Shown here: positions 16,813 to 25,801 of the stretch, one piece after another
Numbering within the stretch: the stretch's first letter is position 1
Layout: each line of letters starts with the position of its first letter
DNA from: Allobosea sp. TND4EK4
GTDB lineage: Bacteria; Pseudomonadota; Alphaproteobacteria; Rhizobiales; Beijerinckiaceae
NCBI RefSeq assembly: GCF_900156025.1
Contig: NZ_FTMO01000002.1
Span: 310,001 to 374,000 of the forward strand
DNA: 64,000 nt
Reading direction: 5' to 3'
Position numbers and translations under genes: made by a program
Notes under the pieces: generated by a model
Database searches by the model: none
The model's input: only the letters and a program-made list of their open reading frames with translations
What the model was told of the DNA's origin: nothing

Positions 16813-17420
16813 CGCTCCGTCAGGGCGAGCTTGGCCCCGAGCGCGACGAAGGCGGCCGCGAAGCTGCGCCTGAGCCAGGCCATCACCGCCGGGCGGCTCA
16901 CCACCTTGTCCCGCATCGCTGCGGCGAAAGCGCCGTAAAGCGCGAAGACCACGAAGGTCATCGCCATGAAGACGCCCGACAATTCCAGCATCCGCGCCAT
17001 CGGGCCCGCCCCGTCGGCTGCGATGAACTGGGGCAGGAAGGCGACGAAGAAGATCGAGAGCTTGGGATTGAGCAGGTTGAGCGCCAGCCCGTCGCGCAGC
17101 ACCCGCCAGGCAGAGCGCGCATCCGGCCTGGTATCGACCGAAAGCGCGCCATGCTCCTGCAGCGTCTGCCAGGCCATGAACAGCAGATAGGCGACGCCGG
17201 CATATTTCACGACCGCGAAGGCGAGCGCGCTGGCATGCAGCAGCGCCGCCAGCCCCAGCATCGCCGCGAGCAGATGCGGCACGATGCCGAGGGTGCAGGC
17301 GAAGGCCGCGAGCAGGCTGGCCCGCGAGCCGCGCGTGAGCCCGGCGGCGATGGTGTAGAGCGCGCCGGTGCCCGGCGAGGCGACGATGATCAGGGAGGTG
17401 AGCAGGAATTCGGGGGACAT
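16809..17420 (-). CDS. LysE/RhtB family translocator
   Basis: About 203 residues from the ATG at 17420. Six hydrophobic helices, with the LysE-family N-terminal signature SPGTGALYTIAAGLTRG and the conserved NLLNPKLSIFFVAFLPQF segment. The family exports amino acids or related small molecules across the inner membrane. It is divergent from the ArsR-type gene, and the operator at 17514-17531 lies between the two, so ArsR could also affect this gene. It is coupled to the YjbQ-type gene downstream. Confidence 0.9.
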   Translation of the reverse strand: MSPEFLLTSLIIVASPGTGALYTIAAGLTRGSRASLLAAFACTLGIVPHLLAAMLGLAALLHASALAFAVVKYAGVAYLLFMAWQTLQEHGALSVDTRPDARSAWRVLRDGLALNLLNPKLSIFFVAFLPQFIAADGAGPMARMLELSGVFMAMTFVVFALYGAFAAAMRDKVVSRPAVMAWLRRSFAAAFVALGAKLALTER

Positions 17421-17513
17421 GGGCGCAAGCCTCCGGGGAGCAGCGGCCAGCAAGCCGCAAGCCGCGGCCGGGATCAACCCCGCTGCCGGGCCTATCCGCC
17501 CGCGACCATAAAG

Positions 17514-17531
17514 CTTAGGTATTGACCTAAG
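17514..17531. promoter_or_regulatory. Palindromic operator in front of the ArsR-SRPBCC operon
   Basis: CTTAGGT-ATTG-ACCTAAG, two perfect 7-base arms around a 4-base centre. It contains a TTGACC -35-like element (17522-17527) and lies 26 bases before the ArsR-family start codon, in the position expected for an autoregulatory operator. Confidence 0.6.
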
Positions 17532-17556
17532 TATTTTTCTGGGCTTGGATCGCGCC

Positions 17557-17901
17557 ATGTCCGCGACGCCCCCCGCCCTCGACGACACCTTCCGCGCCCT
17601 GGCCGATCCGACCCGGCGCGCGGTGGTGCAGGCTTTGGGGCGGGGGCCGGCCTCGGTCAGCGAACTCGCCCGGCCTTTCGAAATGGCGCTTCCGAGCTTC
17701 CTTCAGCACCTCAAGGTCCTGGAGGAGAGCGGGCTCGTCACCACGGCGAAATCCGGGCGTGTGCGCACCTGCTCCCTGTGCCGGGAGCCTCTCGCCGCCG
17801 CCGAAACCTGGCTGGAGGCGCAGCGCAACCTCTGGACGCAGCGCCTGGACCAGCTCGACGCCTTCGTCCTGCAACTGAAAAATGACGAGGAACGCCCATG
17901 A
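17557..17901 (+). CDS. ArsR family winged-helix regulator
   Basis: 114 residues from the ATG at 17557 (TTG at 17545 is an alternative). LDDTFRALADPTRRAVVQAL opens the winged helix typical of ArsR proteins that pair with SRPBCC genes, and SVSELARPFEMALPSFLQHLKVLEESGLV is the recognition region. The metal-binding ELCVCDL box of true arsenic sensors is absent; two cysteines in CSLC lie in the wing. It probably represses itself and the overlapping downstream gene through the palindrome upstream. Confidence 0.9.
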   Translation: MSATPPALDDTFRALADPTRRAVVQALGRGPASVSELARPFEMALPSFLQHLKVLEESGLVTTAKSGRVRTCSLCREPLAAAETWLEAQRNLWTQRLDQLDAFVLQLKNDEERP

Positions 17902-18380
17902 CGACCCTGCCCGCCGCCGCCTTCGACCCGGCGCTCGATCTCGAACTCAAGCGCGAGGTCGCGGTGCCGCCGCATCTGGTCTGGCGTGCCTGGACCGAGC
18001 CGGCCCTGCTCAAGCAATGGTTCACGCCGGCCCCCTGGCGCACCACGCATTGCGAGATCGACCTGCGCCCCGGCGGCCAATTCCGCACCGTGATGGAGGG
18101 CCCCAATGGCGAGAAGCACGACAGCACCGGCTGTTTTCTCTTCGTCGTCCCCGAGACGCTGCTGGTCTTCACCGACGCGCTCGGCCCCGGCTACCGCCCG
18201 CTGGGCTCCGGCTTCATGACCGCCTTGATCGAAATCGAGCCGACGGCGATCGGAACGCTCTACACCGCCCGCGCCCTGCACAAGGACGAGGCTGGCCGCA
18301 AGCAGCACGAGGAGATGGGCTTCCAGCAGGGCTGGGGCACGGCGCTCGACCAGTTGGTGGCGCTGGTGAAGGGGATGTGA
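17898..18380 (+). CDS. SRPBCC/AHSA1-like domain protein
   Basis: 160 residues forming one START/AHSA1-type lipid-binding-like domain: LKREVAVPPHLVWRAWTEP, LLKQWFTPAPW, the DLRPGGQFRTVMEGP strand pair and a C-terminal helix with EEMGFQQGWGTALDQL. The family binds hydrophobic ligands or acts with Hsp90; these ArsR-partnered members have no fixed role. Its ATG overlaps the ArsR stop, so the two form a coupled operon, a very common arrangement. Confidence 0.9.
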   Translation: MTTLPAAAFDPALDLELKREVAVPPHLVWRAWTEPALLKQWFTPAPWRTTHCEIDLRPGGQFRTVMEGPNGEKHDSTGCFLFVVPETLLVFTDALGPGYRPLGSGFMTALIEIEPTAIGTLYTARALHKDEAGRKQHEEMGFQQGWGTALDQLVALVKGM

Positions 18381-18440
18381 GGGAGGCGGCCTGCCTCGCC
18401 GGTCTATGACGCCTAGCTCAGTCCCGGCGTTGCCGGCGCC

Positions 18441-18806
18441 TTACACAATTGGCTGGCCTGCGAGGAAGAGCCACGGCGCGAACAGCATCTTGAGATAGGA
18501 ACTGTTTTTCGCGCCGATGCTCGAACCGACATCGCCCCAATGCGACAAGCCGTAGGCACAGCCAATCCAGAGGATGGCCGAGGCTTGCCACATGGGAAGG
18601 AGGCGGGGCCAATCCGGGGCCCAGCCGAAGCGGCGCAAGCCCGCGACGATGATCAGCAAGATTGGGCCGGTATTGGCCATCAGGGCCAGGAGCCCGAAGG
18701 CCAAGATCGGGAAGATCACCATCGACGAGATGAGCGTTGTCATGGGGAACGCCAGAACCAGCGACAGCAGGACGCTCGCGATCCATTGTCCGCGTGTCAA
18801 AGCCAT
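18441..18806 (-). CDS. Hypothetical membrane protein
   Basis: 121 residues from the ATG at 18806, with three hydrophobic segments: about 10-32, 34-56 and 70-88. There are no recognisable catalytic motifs and I do not know the family. The frame extends upstream to 18920 but that part overlaps the rpoD terminator and is unlikely to be translated. It lies just downstream of rpoD, read in the same direction but after the rpoD terminator. Confidence 0.6.
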   Translation of the reverse strand: MALTRGQWIASVLLSLVLAFPMTTLISSMVIFPILAFGLLALMANTGPILLIIVAGLRRFGWAPDWPRLLPMWQASAILWIGCAYGLSHWGDVGSSIGAKNSSYLKMLFAPWLFLAGQPIV

Positions 18807-18867
18807 TGTGCCCCTGCCCGTTCCGACAGTCCGAGCCCGGAGTATTCGCGTTCCTTGATAACGTTTT

Positions 18868-18894
18868 GTGAAAAAGGGCGCCGGAGCGCCCTTT
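18868..18894 (-). terminator. Intrinsic terminator of rpoD
   Basis: On the minus strand AAAGGGCGC-TCCG-GCGCCCTTT followed by a T-rich TTC stretch, 23 bases beyond the rpoD stop. A perfect 9-bp stem with a 4-base loop. Confidence 0.85.
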
Positions 18895-18916
18895 GAAGAC
18901 AGAAGGTTGAACGACC

Positions 18917-20935
18917 TCAATTGTCCAGGAAGCTCCTGAGCTTCCGGCTCCGGCTCGGATGCTTCAGCTTGCGGAGCGCCTTCGCCTCGATCTGGCGGAT
19001 GCGCTCGCGGGTGACGCTGAACTGCTGGCCGACCTCTTCGAGCGTGTGGTCGGTGTTCATGCCGATGCCGAAGCGCATGCGCAGCACGCGCTCCTCGCGC
19101 GGGGTGAGCGAGGCGAGCACGCGCGTCGTGGTCTCGCGCAGGTTGCTCTGGATCGCCGCGTCGATCGGCAGGATCGCGTTCTTGTCCTCGATGAAGTCGC
19201 CGAGATGGCTGTCCTCTTCGTCGCCGATCGGGGTCTCCAGCGAGATCGGCTCCTTGGCGATCTTGAGGACCTTGCGCACCTTCTCCAGCGGCATGGCGAG
19301 CTTCTCGGCCAGTTCCTCAGGCGTCGGCTCGCGGCCGATCTCGTGCAGCATCTGGCGCGAGGTCCGCACGATCTTGTTGATCGTCTCGATCATGTGGACG
19401 GGGATACGGATCGTGCGGGCCTGGTCGGCGATCGAGCGGGTGATCGCCTGGCGGATCCACCAGGTCGCGTAGGTGGAGAACTTGTAGCCGCGGCGGTACT
19501 CGAACTTGTCGACCGCCTTCATCAGGCCGATATTCCCTTCCTGGATCAGGTCGAGGAACTGCAGGCCGCGATTGGTGTATTTCTTGGCGATCGAGATCAC
19601 GAGACGCAAGTTTGCCTCGATCATCTCCTTCTTCGCCTGACGCGCCTCGCGCTCGCCCTTCTGGACCATCAGCACGATCTTGCGGAACTCCTGGATTTCC
19701 AGGCCCGTCTCGGAGGCGAGCGTGTGCACCTCCTCCCGCAGATCCTTGATCCGGTCCTTCTCGGCGGCGACGAATTCCTTCCAGCCGCGCGAGCCCAGCT
19801 TGGAGACGCGCAGGACCCATTTCGGATCGAGCTCGCCACCGACATGCTGCTTGAGGAAGTCCTCGCGGCCGACGCCATAGCTCTCGGCAAGCCGCAGCAG
19901 GCGCGTCTCATGGCCGATCAGGCGCTTGTTGATGTCGTAGAGCTGCTCGACCAGCGCCTCGATGCGGTTGTTGTTGAGCGAGAGCGACTTCACCGCGGTG
20001 ATGATGTCGTCCTTGAGCTTCTTGTATTTGCGGTCCTGCGAGGGGGAGAGCTTGGCGTTCTCCAGCCGGCCGGCAATGTCCTGGTCCTGCAGGCGGCGCA
20101 GCTTCTTGTAGTCGTCGGCGATGGCGTTGAAGGTTTCCAGAACGCGCGGCTTGAGCTCGGCCTCCATGGCCGAAAGCGACACGTTGTTCTCCATGTCGTC
20201 GTCGTCCATGTCCGGCGGGGTCTCCCCCTCCGGAGTCTCGGCGGCCTCGGCCTCCTCTGCGCCCTCCTCGCCGGCTACGACCGGGTTCTTGCCGTCCGGG
20301 CCAGCATAGGTCGCCTCGAGATCGATGATGTCGCGCAGCAGAACCTTGCCGTCCACCAGCTCGTCGCGCCAGATGATGATCGCCTGGAAGGTCAGCGGGC
20401 TCTCGCAGAGCCCTGCGATCATCGCCTCGCGGCCGGCCTCGATGCGCTTGGCGATCGCGATCTCGCCCTCGCGGGAGAGCAGCTCGACCGAGCCCATCTC
20501 GCGCAGATACATCCGCACCGGATCGTCGGTGCGCTCGGTCGGTTCGAGATTGCGCTTGGTTTCCGTCGGCAGGGTCTGGCGCGAGGCCTCGACCAGGTCG
20601 CCGCCCTCGACCTCGTCCTCGTCGCCGGCCGCGGCGCCTTCCTTGCGGTTGGCGCGGTCCTCGCCGGCGGCTTCCGGATCCTCGTTGTCGACGACGTTGA
20701 TGCCCTGCTCGCTGAGCTGGCCGAGCACGTCCTCGATCTGCTCGGACGAGAACTCCTCCGAGGGCAGCACTTCGTTCAGTTCGTCATAGGTGACATAGCC
20801 GCGCTTCTTCGCGAGCTTGATCATCCGCCTGACGGCCTGATCCGTCAGGTCGAGCAGGGGACCGTCGGTGGTCGGAGGGGCATCCGGCGCAACCTGATCG
20901 GTCTTGTCCCGTTCGCTCGCTTTCGTCGCCATCAA
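18917..20935 (-). CDS. rpoD: RNA polymerase primary sigma factor RpoD (sigma-70)
   Basis: 672 residues. Region 1.1 is near the N-terminus, then an acidic, Glu/Asp-rich non-conserved insert (about 225-250), region 1.2 with [21 protein letters not shown], the conserved region 2 core ([49 protein letters not shown], in part), region 3, and region 4.2 ending in [19 protein letters not shown]. It directs RNA polymerase to housekeeping promoters. Two Met codons open the gene (20935 and 20932). It follows dnaG on the same strand, the usual dnaG-rpoD order, with a 193-base gap that probably holds its own promoter. Confidence 0.98.
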   Translation of the reverse strand: MMATKASERDKTDQVAPDAPPTTDGPLLDLTDQAVRRMIKLAKKRGYVTYDELNEVLPSEEFSSEQIEDVLGQLSEQGINVVDNEDPEAAGEDRANRKEGAAAGDEDEVEGGDLVEASRQTLPTETKRNLEPTERTDDPVRMYLREMGSVELLSREGEIAIAKRIEAGREAMIAGLCESPLTFQAIIIWRDELVDGKVLLRDIIDLEATYAGPDGKNPVVAGEEGAEEAEAAETPEGETPPDMDDDDMENNVSLSAMEAELKPRVLETFNAIADDYKKLRRLQDQDIAGRLENAKLSPSQDRKYKKLKDDIITAVKSLSLNNNRIEALVEQLYDINKRLIGHETRLLRLAESYGVGREDFLKQHVGGELDPKWVLRVSKLGSRGWKEFVAAEKDRIKDLREEVHTLASETGLEIQEFRKIVLMVQKGEREARQAKKEMIEANLRLVISIAKKYTNRGLQFLDLIQEGNIGLMKAVDKFEYRRGYKFSTYATWWIRQAITRSIADQARTIRIPVHMIETINKIVRTSRQMLHEIGREPTPEELAEKLAMPLEKVRKVLKIAKEPISLETPIGDEEDSHLGDFIEDKNAILPIDAAIQSNLRETTTRVLASLTPREERVLRMRFGIGMNTDHTLEEVGQQFSVTRERIRQIEAKALRKLKHPSRSRKLRSFLDN

Positions 20936-21128
20936 TAGCGCTCCGCTCCTGCGCCGGAATGGCCGTGGCCATATACCGACGCATAAAAGGGCGGCGCGAC
21001 CGCAGGCCCGGCGCGCTCACCCACCCAAATCACTCGTTCGCAGATGGCACCCGACCTCGTTGACGAATCGTGAACCACCCGAGGCCTTCGCGCACATCGA
21101 CGGGCAGCGACCACCAAGGCCCGGCGCT

Positions 21129-23027
21129 TCAATCCTCGGACATGGCCTCGATGCCCTCGATCGTTTCGAGGCGGGCCTTGACGTCCTTGATCCAGGCGAA
21201 ATTGGCTTCGGTCGCTTCGTCAGCCAATGCACGCTCGGCTGCTCGCAACTCGCTATTTAGCGTCCGCGCGCGCTGATGCAAGACGACGGCCTGATGAATC
21301 GAGTCGAAAACCGATTCAGGATCAGCGCCTTGCGCCAGTTTCAGGCGCTCGGCCGGCCCCGTGACAGCCAGCAACTGGCTGTAGGCCTCCCTCACCCGCG
21401 GCTGCGCCAGCCGCTCGGCGAGACGCTCCCGGTCGAGGCTTTCATCGACCGCGTCGAGCAGCGCCTGGCGCACGCGCTCGGCCGCCGGCCCGTCGAGCGA
21501 GAGCTCGGCGATGTCGTCGAGGCAACGCAGGATCAGCTCGGGATGGCTGGCCAGAGCCAGCAGAATGAAGGCCTCGCGCTGGTCCTCGCCGCGAACCCTG
21601 GCGATCATCCGCGACTGGGTGAGCGCGCTCGAAGCCCGCAGCGGGCCGGCGAGCCAGGGCGGCACCTGCCGGAAGCTGCCGCCGCGCCCGCCGCCCGAGA
21701 AGCTGCCCTTGCCGCGCTGGAAGCCTCCGTTTCCCCGCTCGGGCCGGGCCGGCGCGGCGCTCGCGAAGAGCTGGGCCAGCCGCTCGTCCATCTCGCGGCG
21801 ATAATGCCGGCGGGTCGCCTCGTCGCGGATCTGGCCCAGCGGCTCCTTCAGCCGGCGCTCGAAGGCGGCGCGTCGCTCCGGGGTATCGAGCGGGCCGGCC
21901 TCGACCTCGCGCTGCCACAGCATGTCGGCGAGCGGGCGCGCCGCGGCCAGGACCTCCGCGATCGCCGACTTGCCGCCGGAACGCGCCAGATCGTCCGGGT
22001 CCTGCCCGTCCGGCAGCAGCGCGAAGGAGAGCGACTTGCCGGGTTCGAGCAGCGGCAGCGCCAGATCGATCGCCCGACTCGCGGCCTTCCGGCCGGCCTT
22101 GTCGCCATCGAGGCAGATCACCGGCTCGTCCGCCATGCGCCAGAGCAGGCCGAGCTGGTCCTCCGTCAGCGCCGTGCCGAGCGGCGCCACCGTCTGCGGG
22201 AAGCCCGACAGCGCCATCGCGATCACATCGACATAGCCCTCGACGACGATCACCTGGCCCGTGTCATGGGCCGCCTTGCGGGCATTGTGATGGTTGAACA
22301 GCAGAGAGCCCTTGTGGAAGAGCGGCGTTTCCGGCGAGTTCAGGTACTTCGCCGAGACCTCCGCGCTCATCGCCCGCCCGCCGAAGGCGATCACGCGGCC
22401 CCGAACGTCATGGATCGGGAACATGATACGGTCGCGGAAGCGGTCGTAAGGGACGGCGATCTCCTCGCCATGCACCAGCAGCCCCGCCTCCATCATCAGC
22501 TCGGCCGGAACGCCCTTGGCTGCGAGATGGTCGCGCAAGGCGAAGCGATCGGCCGGACCGTAGCCCAGACGAAAGCGCGTGCGCGCCTCCCCGTCGAGCC
22601 CGCGGGTCGAGAGATAGCGCCGCGCGGCGGCGCCGCGCTCGCCCGTCAGCTGCGCCTCGAAGAACTGCGCCGCGAGTTCCACCACCTCGTGCAGCCCCTT
22701 GCGCCGCTCCTCCTGGACCTGCGCCTCCTGGCTGATCTTCGGCAGCGTCACCCCGGCTTCGCCCGCCAGCTTCTCGACCGCCTCCGGGAAGGAAAGCCCC
22801 TCTGTCTCCATCACGAATTTGAAGATGTCGCCGTTCTTGCCCGAGGAGAAATCGAAGAAGGAGGCCTTCTGGTCGTTGACGAAGAAGGAGGGCGTCTTCT
22901 CGGCGTTGAAGGGCGAGAGCCCCTTCCATTCACGCCCCGATTTCTGCAGGCGCACGCGCTTGCCCACGACCGCCGAAACCGGCAGCCGCGCCTTGATCTC
23001 CTCGAGGATGGAGGGCGGGAACTTCAT
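21129..23027 (-). CDS. dnaG: DNA primase DnaG
   Basis: 632 residues: N-terminal zinc-finger-type domain, TOPRIM catalytic core (VIVVEGYVDVIAMALSGF, EPVICLDGDKAGRKAASRA with the acidic metal ligands) and a C-terminal helicase-interaction region. It makes RNA primers for DNA replication. The usual zinc ligands are replaced: the CPFH motif reads SPFN (Ser38, Asn41) and the CxxC reads DFSS (Asp59, Ser62). I believe related Hyphomicrobiales share this change. A low-complexity Gly/Arg/Phe linker (about 445-470) joins core and C-terminal domain. Confidence 0.96.
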   Translation of the reverse strand: MKFPPSILEEIKARLPVSAVVGKRVRLQKSGREWKGLSPFNAEKTPSFFVNDQKASFFDFSSGKNGDIFKFVMETEGLSFPEAVEKLAGEAGVTLPKISQEAQVQEERRKGLHEVVELAAQFFEAQLTGERGAAARRYLSTRGLDGEARTRFRLGYGPADRFALRDHLAAKGVPAELMMEAGLLVHGEEIAVPYDRFRDRIMFPIHDVRGRVIAFGGRAMSAEVSAKYLNSPETPLFHKGSLLFNHHNARKAAHDTGQVIVVEGYVDVIAMALSGFPQTVAPLGTALTEDQLGLLWRMADEPVICLDGDKAGRKAASRAIDLALPLLEPGKSLSFALLPDGQDPDDLARSGGKSAIAEVLAAARPLADMLWQREVEAGPLDTPERRAAFERRLKEPLGQIRDEATRRHYRREMDERLAQLFASAAPARPERGNGGFQRGKGSFSGGGRGGSFRQVPPWLAGPLRASSALTQSRMIARVRGEDQREAFILLALASHPELILRCLDDIAELSLDGPAAERVRQALLDAVDESLDRERLAERLAQPRVREAYSQLLAVTGPAERLKLAQGADPESVFDSIHQAVVLHQRARTLNSELRAAERALADEATEANFAWIKDVKARLETIEGIEAMSED

Positions 23028-23150
23028 GGGGTTCTATCTGAGCCCTCGGCCGCCGCTTGCCAAGCGGCCTGCAGCGTCGCGCGGCACTTGGCCGACATAT
23101 CCACAGCAGCCCCTTCGTGACAAAGAAAAGGGCGAAAAAGGAAGAAAGCC

Positions 23151-23425
23151 ATGGCGCTCAACATCAAGGACCGCGAAACCGAGGAGGCCATGCGCCTGCT
23201 CGCGCGCCGCTGCGGCCTGAGCTTGACCGAGGCCGTGCGCCAGGCCGTCAGGAGCGAGCTCGGCAAGGACGAATTGTCCGAGAGGAAAAGGCGCGGCGCG
23301 TGGCGGAGGCGATGAAGCGAATGGACGCTCTCGATCGCAAGTACGGAGTTGAACCACCCGAACGGTCCATGACCAAGGACGAAATGGACGCCATCATCGG
23401 CTACGATGAGAACGGAATGTGGTGA
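23151..23425 (+). pseudogene. vapB: VapB-type antitoxin (Rv0623 family), frameshifted
   Basis: The gene starts well, with an AAGGAAG site and MALNIKDRETEEAMRLLARR, the standard VapB opening, up to KDEL near 23275. That frame then stops early after an Arg-rich tail (ending near 23315). The expected second half, EEKARRVAEAMKRMD...DEMDAIIGYDENGMW, continues in the -1 frame to the TGA at 23425. One base is missing around 23276-23281, probably a C from a run of C residues after TTGT. The C-terminal IIGYDENG is the family hallmark that binds the toxin. Either a decayed antitoxin or a sequencing error. Confidence 0.75.
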
Positions 23426-23810
23426 GCATCGTCGTCGACACCTCCGCGATCATCGCCTGCCTGACAGGAGAGCCGGAGCGGCCCGAATCCATGCGGATTC
23501 TGGCGCTCGCGCACCGGCGCGTTCTGTCCAGCGTCAACCTGCTGGAGGCTCTTCTCGTCGTGTCGGGGGCGAAAGGCCTGCCGCGAGACTGGCTTGACGA
23601 CTTCATCTCCAACGAGGGATCGACATCGTCCCTTTTGTCGAAGCGCACGCCAACCTCGCCTTCGAAGCCTATGCTCGCTACGGCAAGGGCCGGCACCCGG
23701 CGCGCCTGAACATGGGCGATTGCGCGGCCTATGCGCTGGCGAAGGCCCAGGGCTGGCCGCTGCTCTACAAAGGCGCGGATTTCTCCGAAACGGATATCGA
23801 GCGGGCTTGA
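23422..23810 (+). pseudogene. vapC: VapC-type PIN-domain toxin, frameshifted
   Basis: GTG start at 23422 overlapping the antitoxin stop. The first frame gives SIVVDTSAIIACLTGEPE with the first catalytic Asp, and NLLEALLV with the Glu, then runs off at DDFISNEG near 23615. The rest (IDIVPFVEAHANLAFEAYARYG, then LNMGDCAAYALAK with the other catalytic Asp, and LLYKGADFSETDI) continues in the -1 frame to 23810. One base is missing near 23615-23619, in or beside a run of G. With the base restored it would be a normal ~129-residue PIN ribonuclease with all acidic residues present. Confidence 0.75.
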
Positions 23811-23832
23811 GCGCCCGCCCGACTGCGGCGCG

Positions 23833-24294
23833 TTACCCGCCGAGCGCGGCCTTCACCATCGGGCTGACCTTGCCGAAATCCATCTGCCCGGCATAGGCGC
23901 CCCGCAGCAGGCCGATGACCTTGCCGATGTCCTTCACGGCGGTGGCGCCGGTCTCGGCGATGGCCTTGTCGATCGCGGCCTTCACCTCGTCCTCCGACAT
24001 CTGCTTGGGCAGATAGGCGGAAATGACCGCGACCTCGGCCCGCTCGCCATCGGCGAGTTCGGGGCGGGCATTGGCGTCGTAGATCGCGATCGATTCCTGG
24101 CGCTGCTTGATCATCTTCTGCAGCACGCCGAGGATCTCGTCCTCCGTCGCTTCGCCCTTGCCGGCGCCGCGCGCCTCGATGTCCTTTTCCTTCAGCGCTG
24201 CGATGATCAAGCGGATCGCGGCCACCTTGTCCTTATCGCCGGCCTTCATCGCCTCCTTCATATCGGGCATGAAGCGCTCGCGCAGGCTCGTCAT
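23833..24294 (-). CDS. GatB/YqeY domain protein
   Basis: 153 residues, the normal length for YqeY. The opening LRERFMPDMKEAMKAGDKDKVAAIRLIIAALK and the C-terminal MDFGKVSPMVKAALGG are the family signatures. The domain resembles the tRNA-binding tail of the GatB amidotransferase subunit, and stand-alone YqeY is thought to touch tRNA metabolism, but its role is unproven. It is divergent from carA across 154 bases, and convergent with the vapBC remnant. Confidence 0.92.
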   Translation of the reverse strand: MTSLRERFMPDMKEAMKAGDKDKVAAIRLIIAALKEKDIEARGAGKGEATEDEILGVLQKMIKQRQESIAIYDANARPELADGERAEVAVISAYLPKQMSEDEVKAAIDKAIAETGATAVKDIGKVIGLLRGAYAGQMDFGKVSPMVKAALGG

Positions 24295-24448
24295 CTGTCG
24301 TTCCTTTTTGTGTGTGCGGCCTGCGCCAGCTTCGATTGACGGGCCGGGCCCGCCTCTTTAAGGCTCGCGTTCCAGACCGGCGGAGCGGATTTCGCAAGCC
24401 CCGCCACCGCATTCTGCCGCGATCAGCGGCCTGGACCGAGACATAGAC

Positions 24449-25648
24449 ATGACCGCTCACGAAGGAAACCCCGCCGAGACCGGCTGGACCGAACCGCGCG
24501 CGACTGCGCTCCTGGTGCTGGCGGACGGCACGGTGCTGGAAGGCTTCGGCCTTGGTGCCGTCGGCGAAGCGCCGGGCGAGGTCTGCTTCAACACGGCGAT
24601 GACGGGCTATCAGGAAATCCTGACCGACCCCTCCTATGCCGGGCAGATCATCACCTTCACCTTCCCGCATGTCGGCAATGTCGGCGTCAACGAGGAGGAC
24701 ACCGAGACGGTCAACGCCGCCGCCTCCTCCGGCGTGCGCGGCTGCGTGCTGCACGCCGCCATCACCGAGCCTTCGAACTGGCGCTCCGCCCGGCATTTCG
24801 ACACCTGGCTGAAGATGCGCAACATCGTCGGCATCTGCGGCGTCGACACCCGCGCGCTCACCGCGCTCATCCGCGACAACGGCATGCCCAACGCCATCCT
24901 GGCTCACAGCCCGGACGGCGTCTTCGACATTGAGCGCCTGAAGAAGGAAGCGGCCGCCCTGCCCTCCATGGCGGGTCTAGACCTCGTGCCGCTGGTTACC
25001 TCGACCCAGCGCTATGACTGGGAGGAGACCCCCTGGGTCTGGCCGGCAGGCTATGGCAAGCGCGAGACGGCCAGGCACAAGGTCGTCGCCATCGACTATG
25101 GCGTGAAGCGCAACATCCTGCGCCTGCTCGCCAAGGCCGGCTGCGAGGTCACCGTCGTGCCCTCGACCGCCACCGCGCAGGAGATCCTGGCGCTGAACCC
25201 GGACGGCATCTTCCTCTCCAACGGCCCCGGCGACCCGGCCGCGACCGGCGAATACGCCGTGCCCGTGATCAAGGAACTGCTCGAGAAGAAGGTGCCGACC
25301 TTCGGCATCTGCCTCGGCCACCAGATGATGGCGCTCGCCATCGGCGGCCAGACCATGAAGATGAAGCAGGGCCATCACGGCGCCAACCACCCCGTGCAGG
25401 ACAAGACCACGGGCAAGGTCGAGATCGTCTCGATGAACCACGGCTTCGCCGTCGATCCCGCCAGCCTGCCCGCCAACGCGGTCGAGACCCATGTCTCGCT
25501 CTTCGACGGCAGCAACAGCGGCATCGCGCTGACCGACCGGCCCGCCTTCAGCGTCCAGCACCATCCGGAAGCGTCGCCCGGCCCGCAGGACAGCCACTAT
25601 CTGTTCACTCGCTTCGTCGAGCTGATGGACAAGGCGAAGGCGGCCTGA
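24449..25648 (+). CDS. carA: Carbamoyl-phosphate synthase small subunit
   Basis: 399 residues. N-terminal CarA domain (LEGFGLGAVGEAPGEVCFNTAMTGYQEILTDPSYAG, in part) followed by a class I glutamine amidotransferase domain with the nucleophile Cys in FGICLGHQ and the His/Glu pair in QHHPEASPGP. It hydrolyses glutamine and channels ammonia to CarB to make carbamoyl phosphate for arginine and pyrimidine synthesis. carB is at 31582-34929, about 6 kb downstream on the same strand, so the two are not one operon. Confidence 0.97.
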   Translation: MTAHEGNPAETGWTEPRATALLVLADGTVLEGFGLGAVGEAPGEVCFNTAMTGYQEILTDPSYAGQIITFTFPHVGNVGVNEEDTETVNAAASSGVRGCVLHAAITEPSNWRSARHFDTWLKMRNIVGICGVDTRALTALIRDNGMPNAILAHSPDGVFDIERLKKEAAALPSMAGLDLVPLVTSTQRYDWEETPWVWPAGYGKRETARHKVVAIDYGVKRNILRLLAKAGCEVTVVPSTATAQEILALNPDGIFLSNGPGDPAATGEYAVPVIKELLEKKVPTFGICLGHQMMALAIGGQTMKMKQGHHGANHPVQDKTTGKVEIVSMNHGFAVDPASLPANAVETHVSLFDGSNSGIALTDRPAFSVQHHPEASPGPQDSHYLFTRFVELMDKAKAA

Positions 25649-25672
25649 GCCGCCGCTTCCGCGCAAACCTGC

Positions 25673-25701
25673 TTGACCGCGCGCGCGCCTCGCGGTTTAA
25701 G
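25673..25701 (+). promoter_or_regulatory. Predicted sigma-70 promoter before the tyrosine leader and TyrA-family gene
   Basis: TTGACC (25673-25678), a 17-base spacer and TTTAAG (25696-25701). The -35 fits the alphaproteobacterial CTTGAC consensus well. The expected transcription start, 7 bases after the -10, falls on the A of the ATG at 25708. Confidence 0.5.
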
Positions 25702-25707
25702 CAGCTC

Positions 25708-25758
25708 ATGACCAGCCTGATGGCCAGCCTCCGCAGCTATTACGCCCCGTCCTCATAG
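25708..25758 (+). CDS. Candidate leaderless leader peptide with tandem Tyr codons
   Basis: A 16-codon frame (MTSLMASLRSYYAPSS) that begins exactly where the predicted transcript starts and has tandem Tyr codons TAT TAC at 25738-25743. It precedes a TyrA-family dehydrogenase gene, and alternative RNA hairpins follow it. A leaderless leader peptide followed by an attenuator is known for trp genes in Rhizobiales; a tyrosine version here is my inference. No Shine-Dalgarno sequence precedes it, consistent with leaderless translation. Confidence 0.4.
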   Translation: MTSLMASLRSYYAPSS

Positions 25759-25778
25759 AGGCGGTGGCGTTCCCATGC

Positions 25779-25801
25779 TCAACCGCCGCGCTGGCGGTTG
25801 A
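25779..25801 (+). promoter_or_regulatory. Attenuator-like hairpin upstream of the TyrA-family gene
   Basis: TCAACCGCC-GCGCT-GGCGGTTGA, a perfect 9-bp stem with a 5-base loop. Its left arm (ACCGCC, 25782-25787) can instead pair with GGCGGT at 25760-25765, just after the leader peptide stop; that upstream element can in turn pair with CCTC/CGCC bases just after the Tyr codons. This is the three-way exclusion expected of an attenuator. A U-tract is lacking, so it may act by another route than intrinsic termination. Confidence 0.45.
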
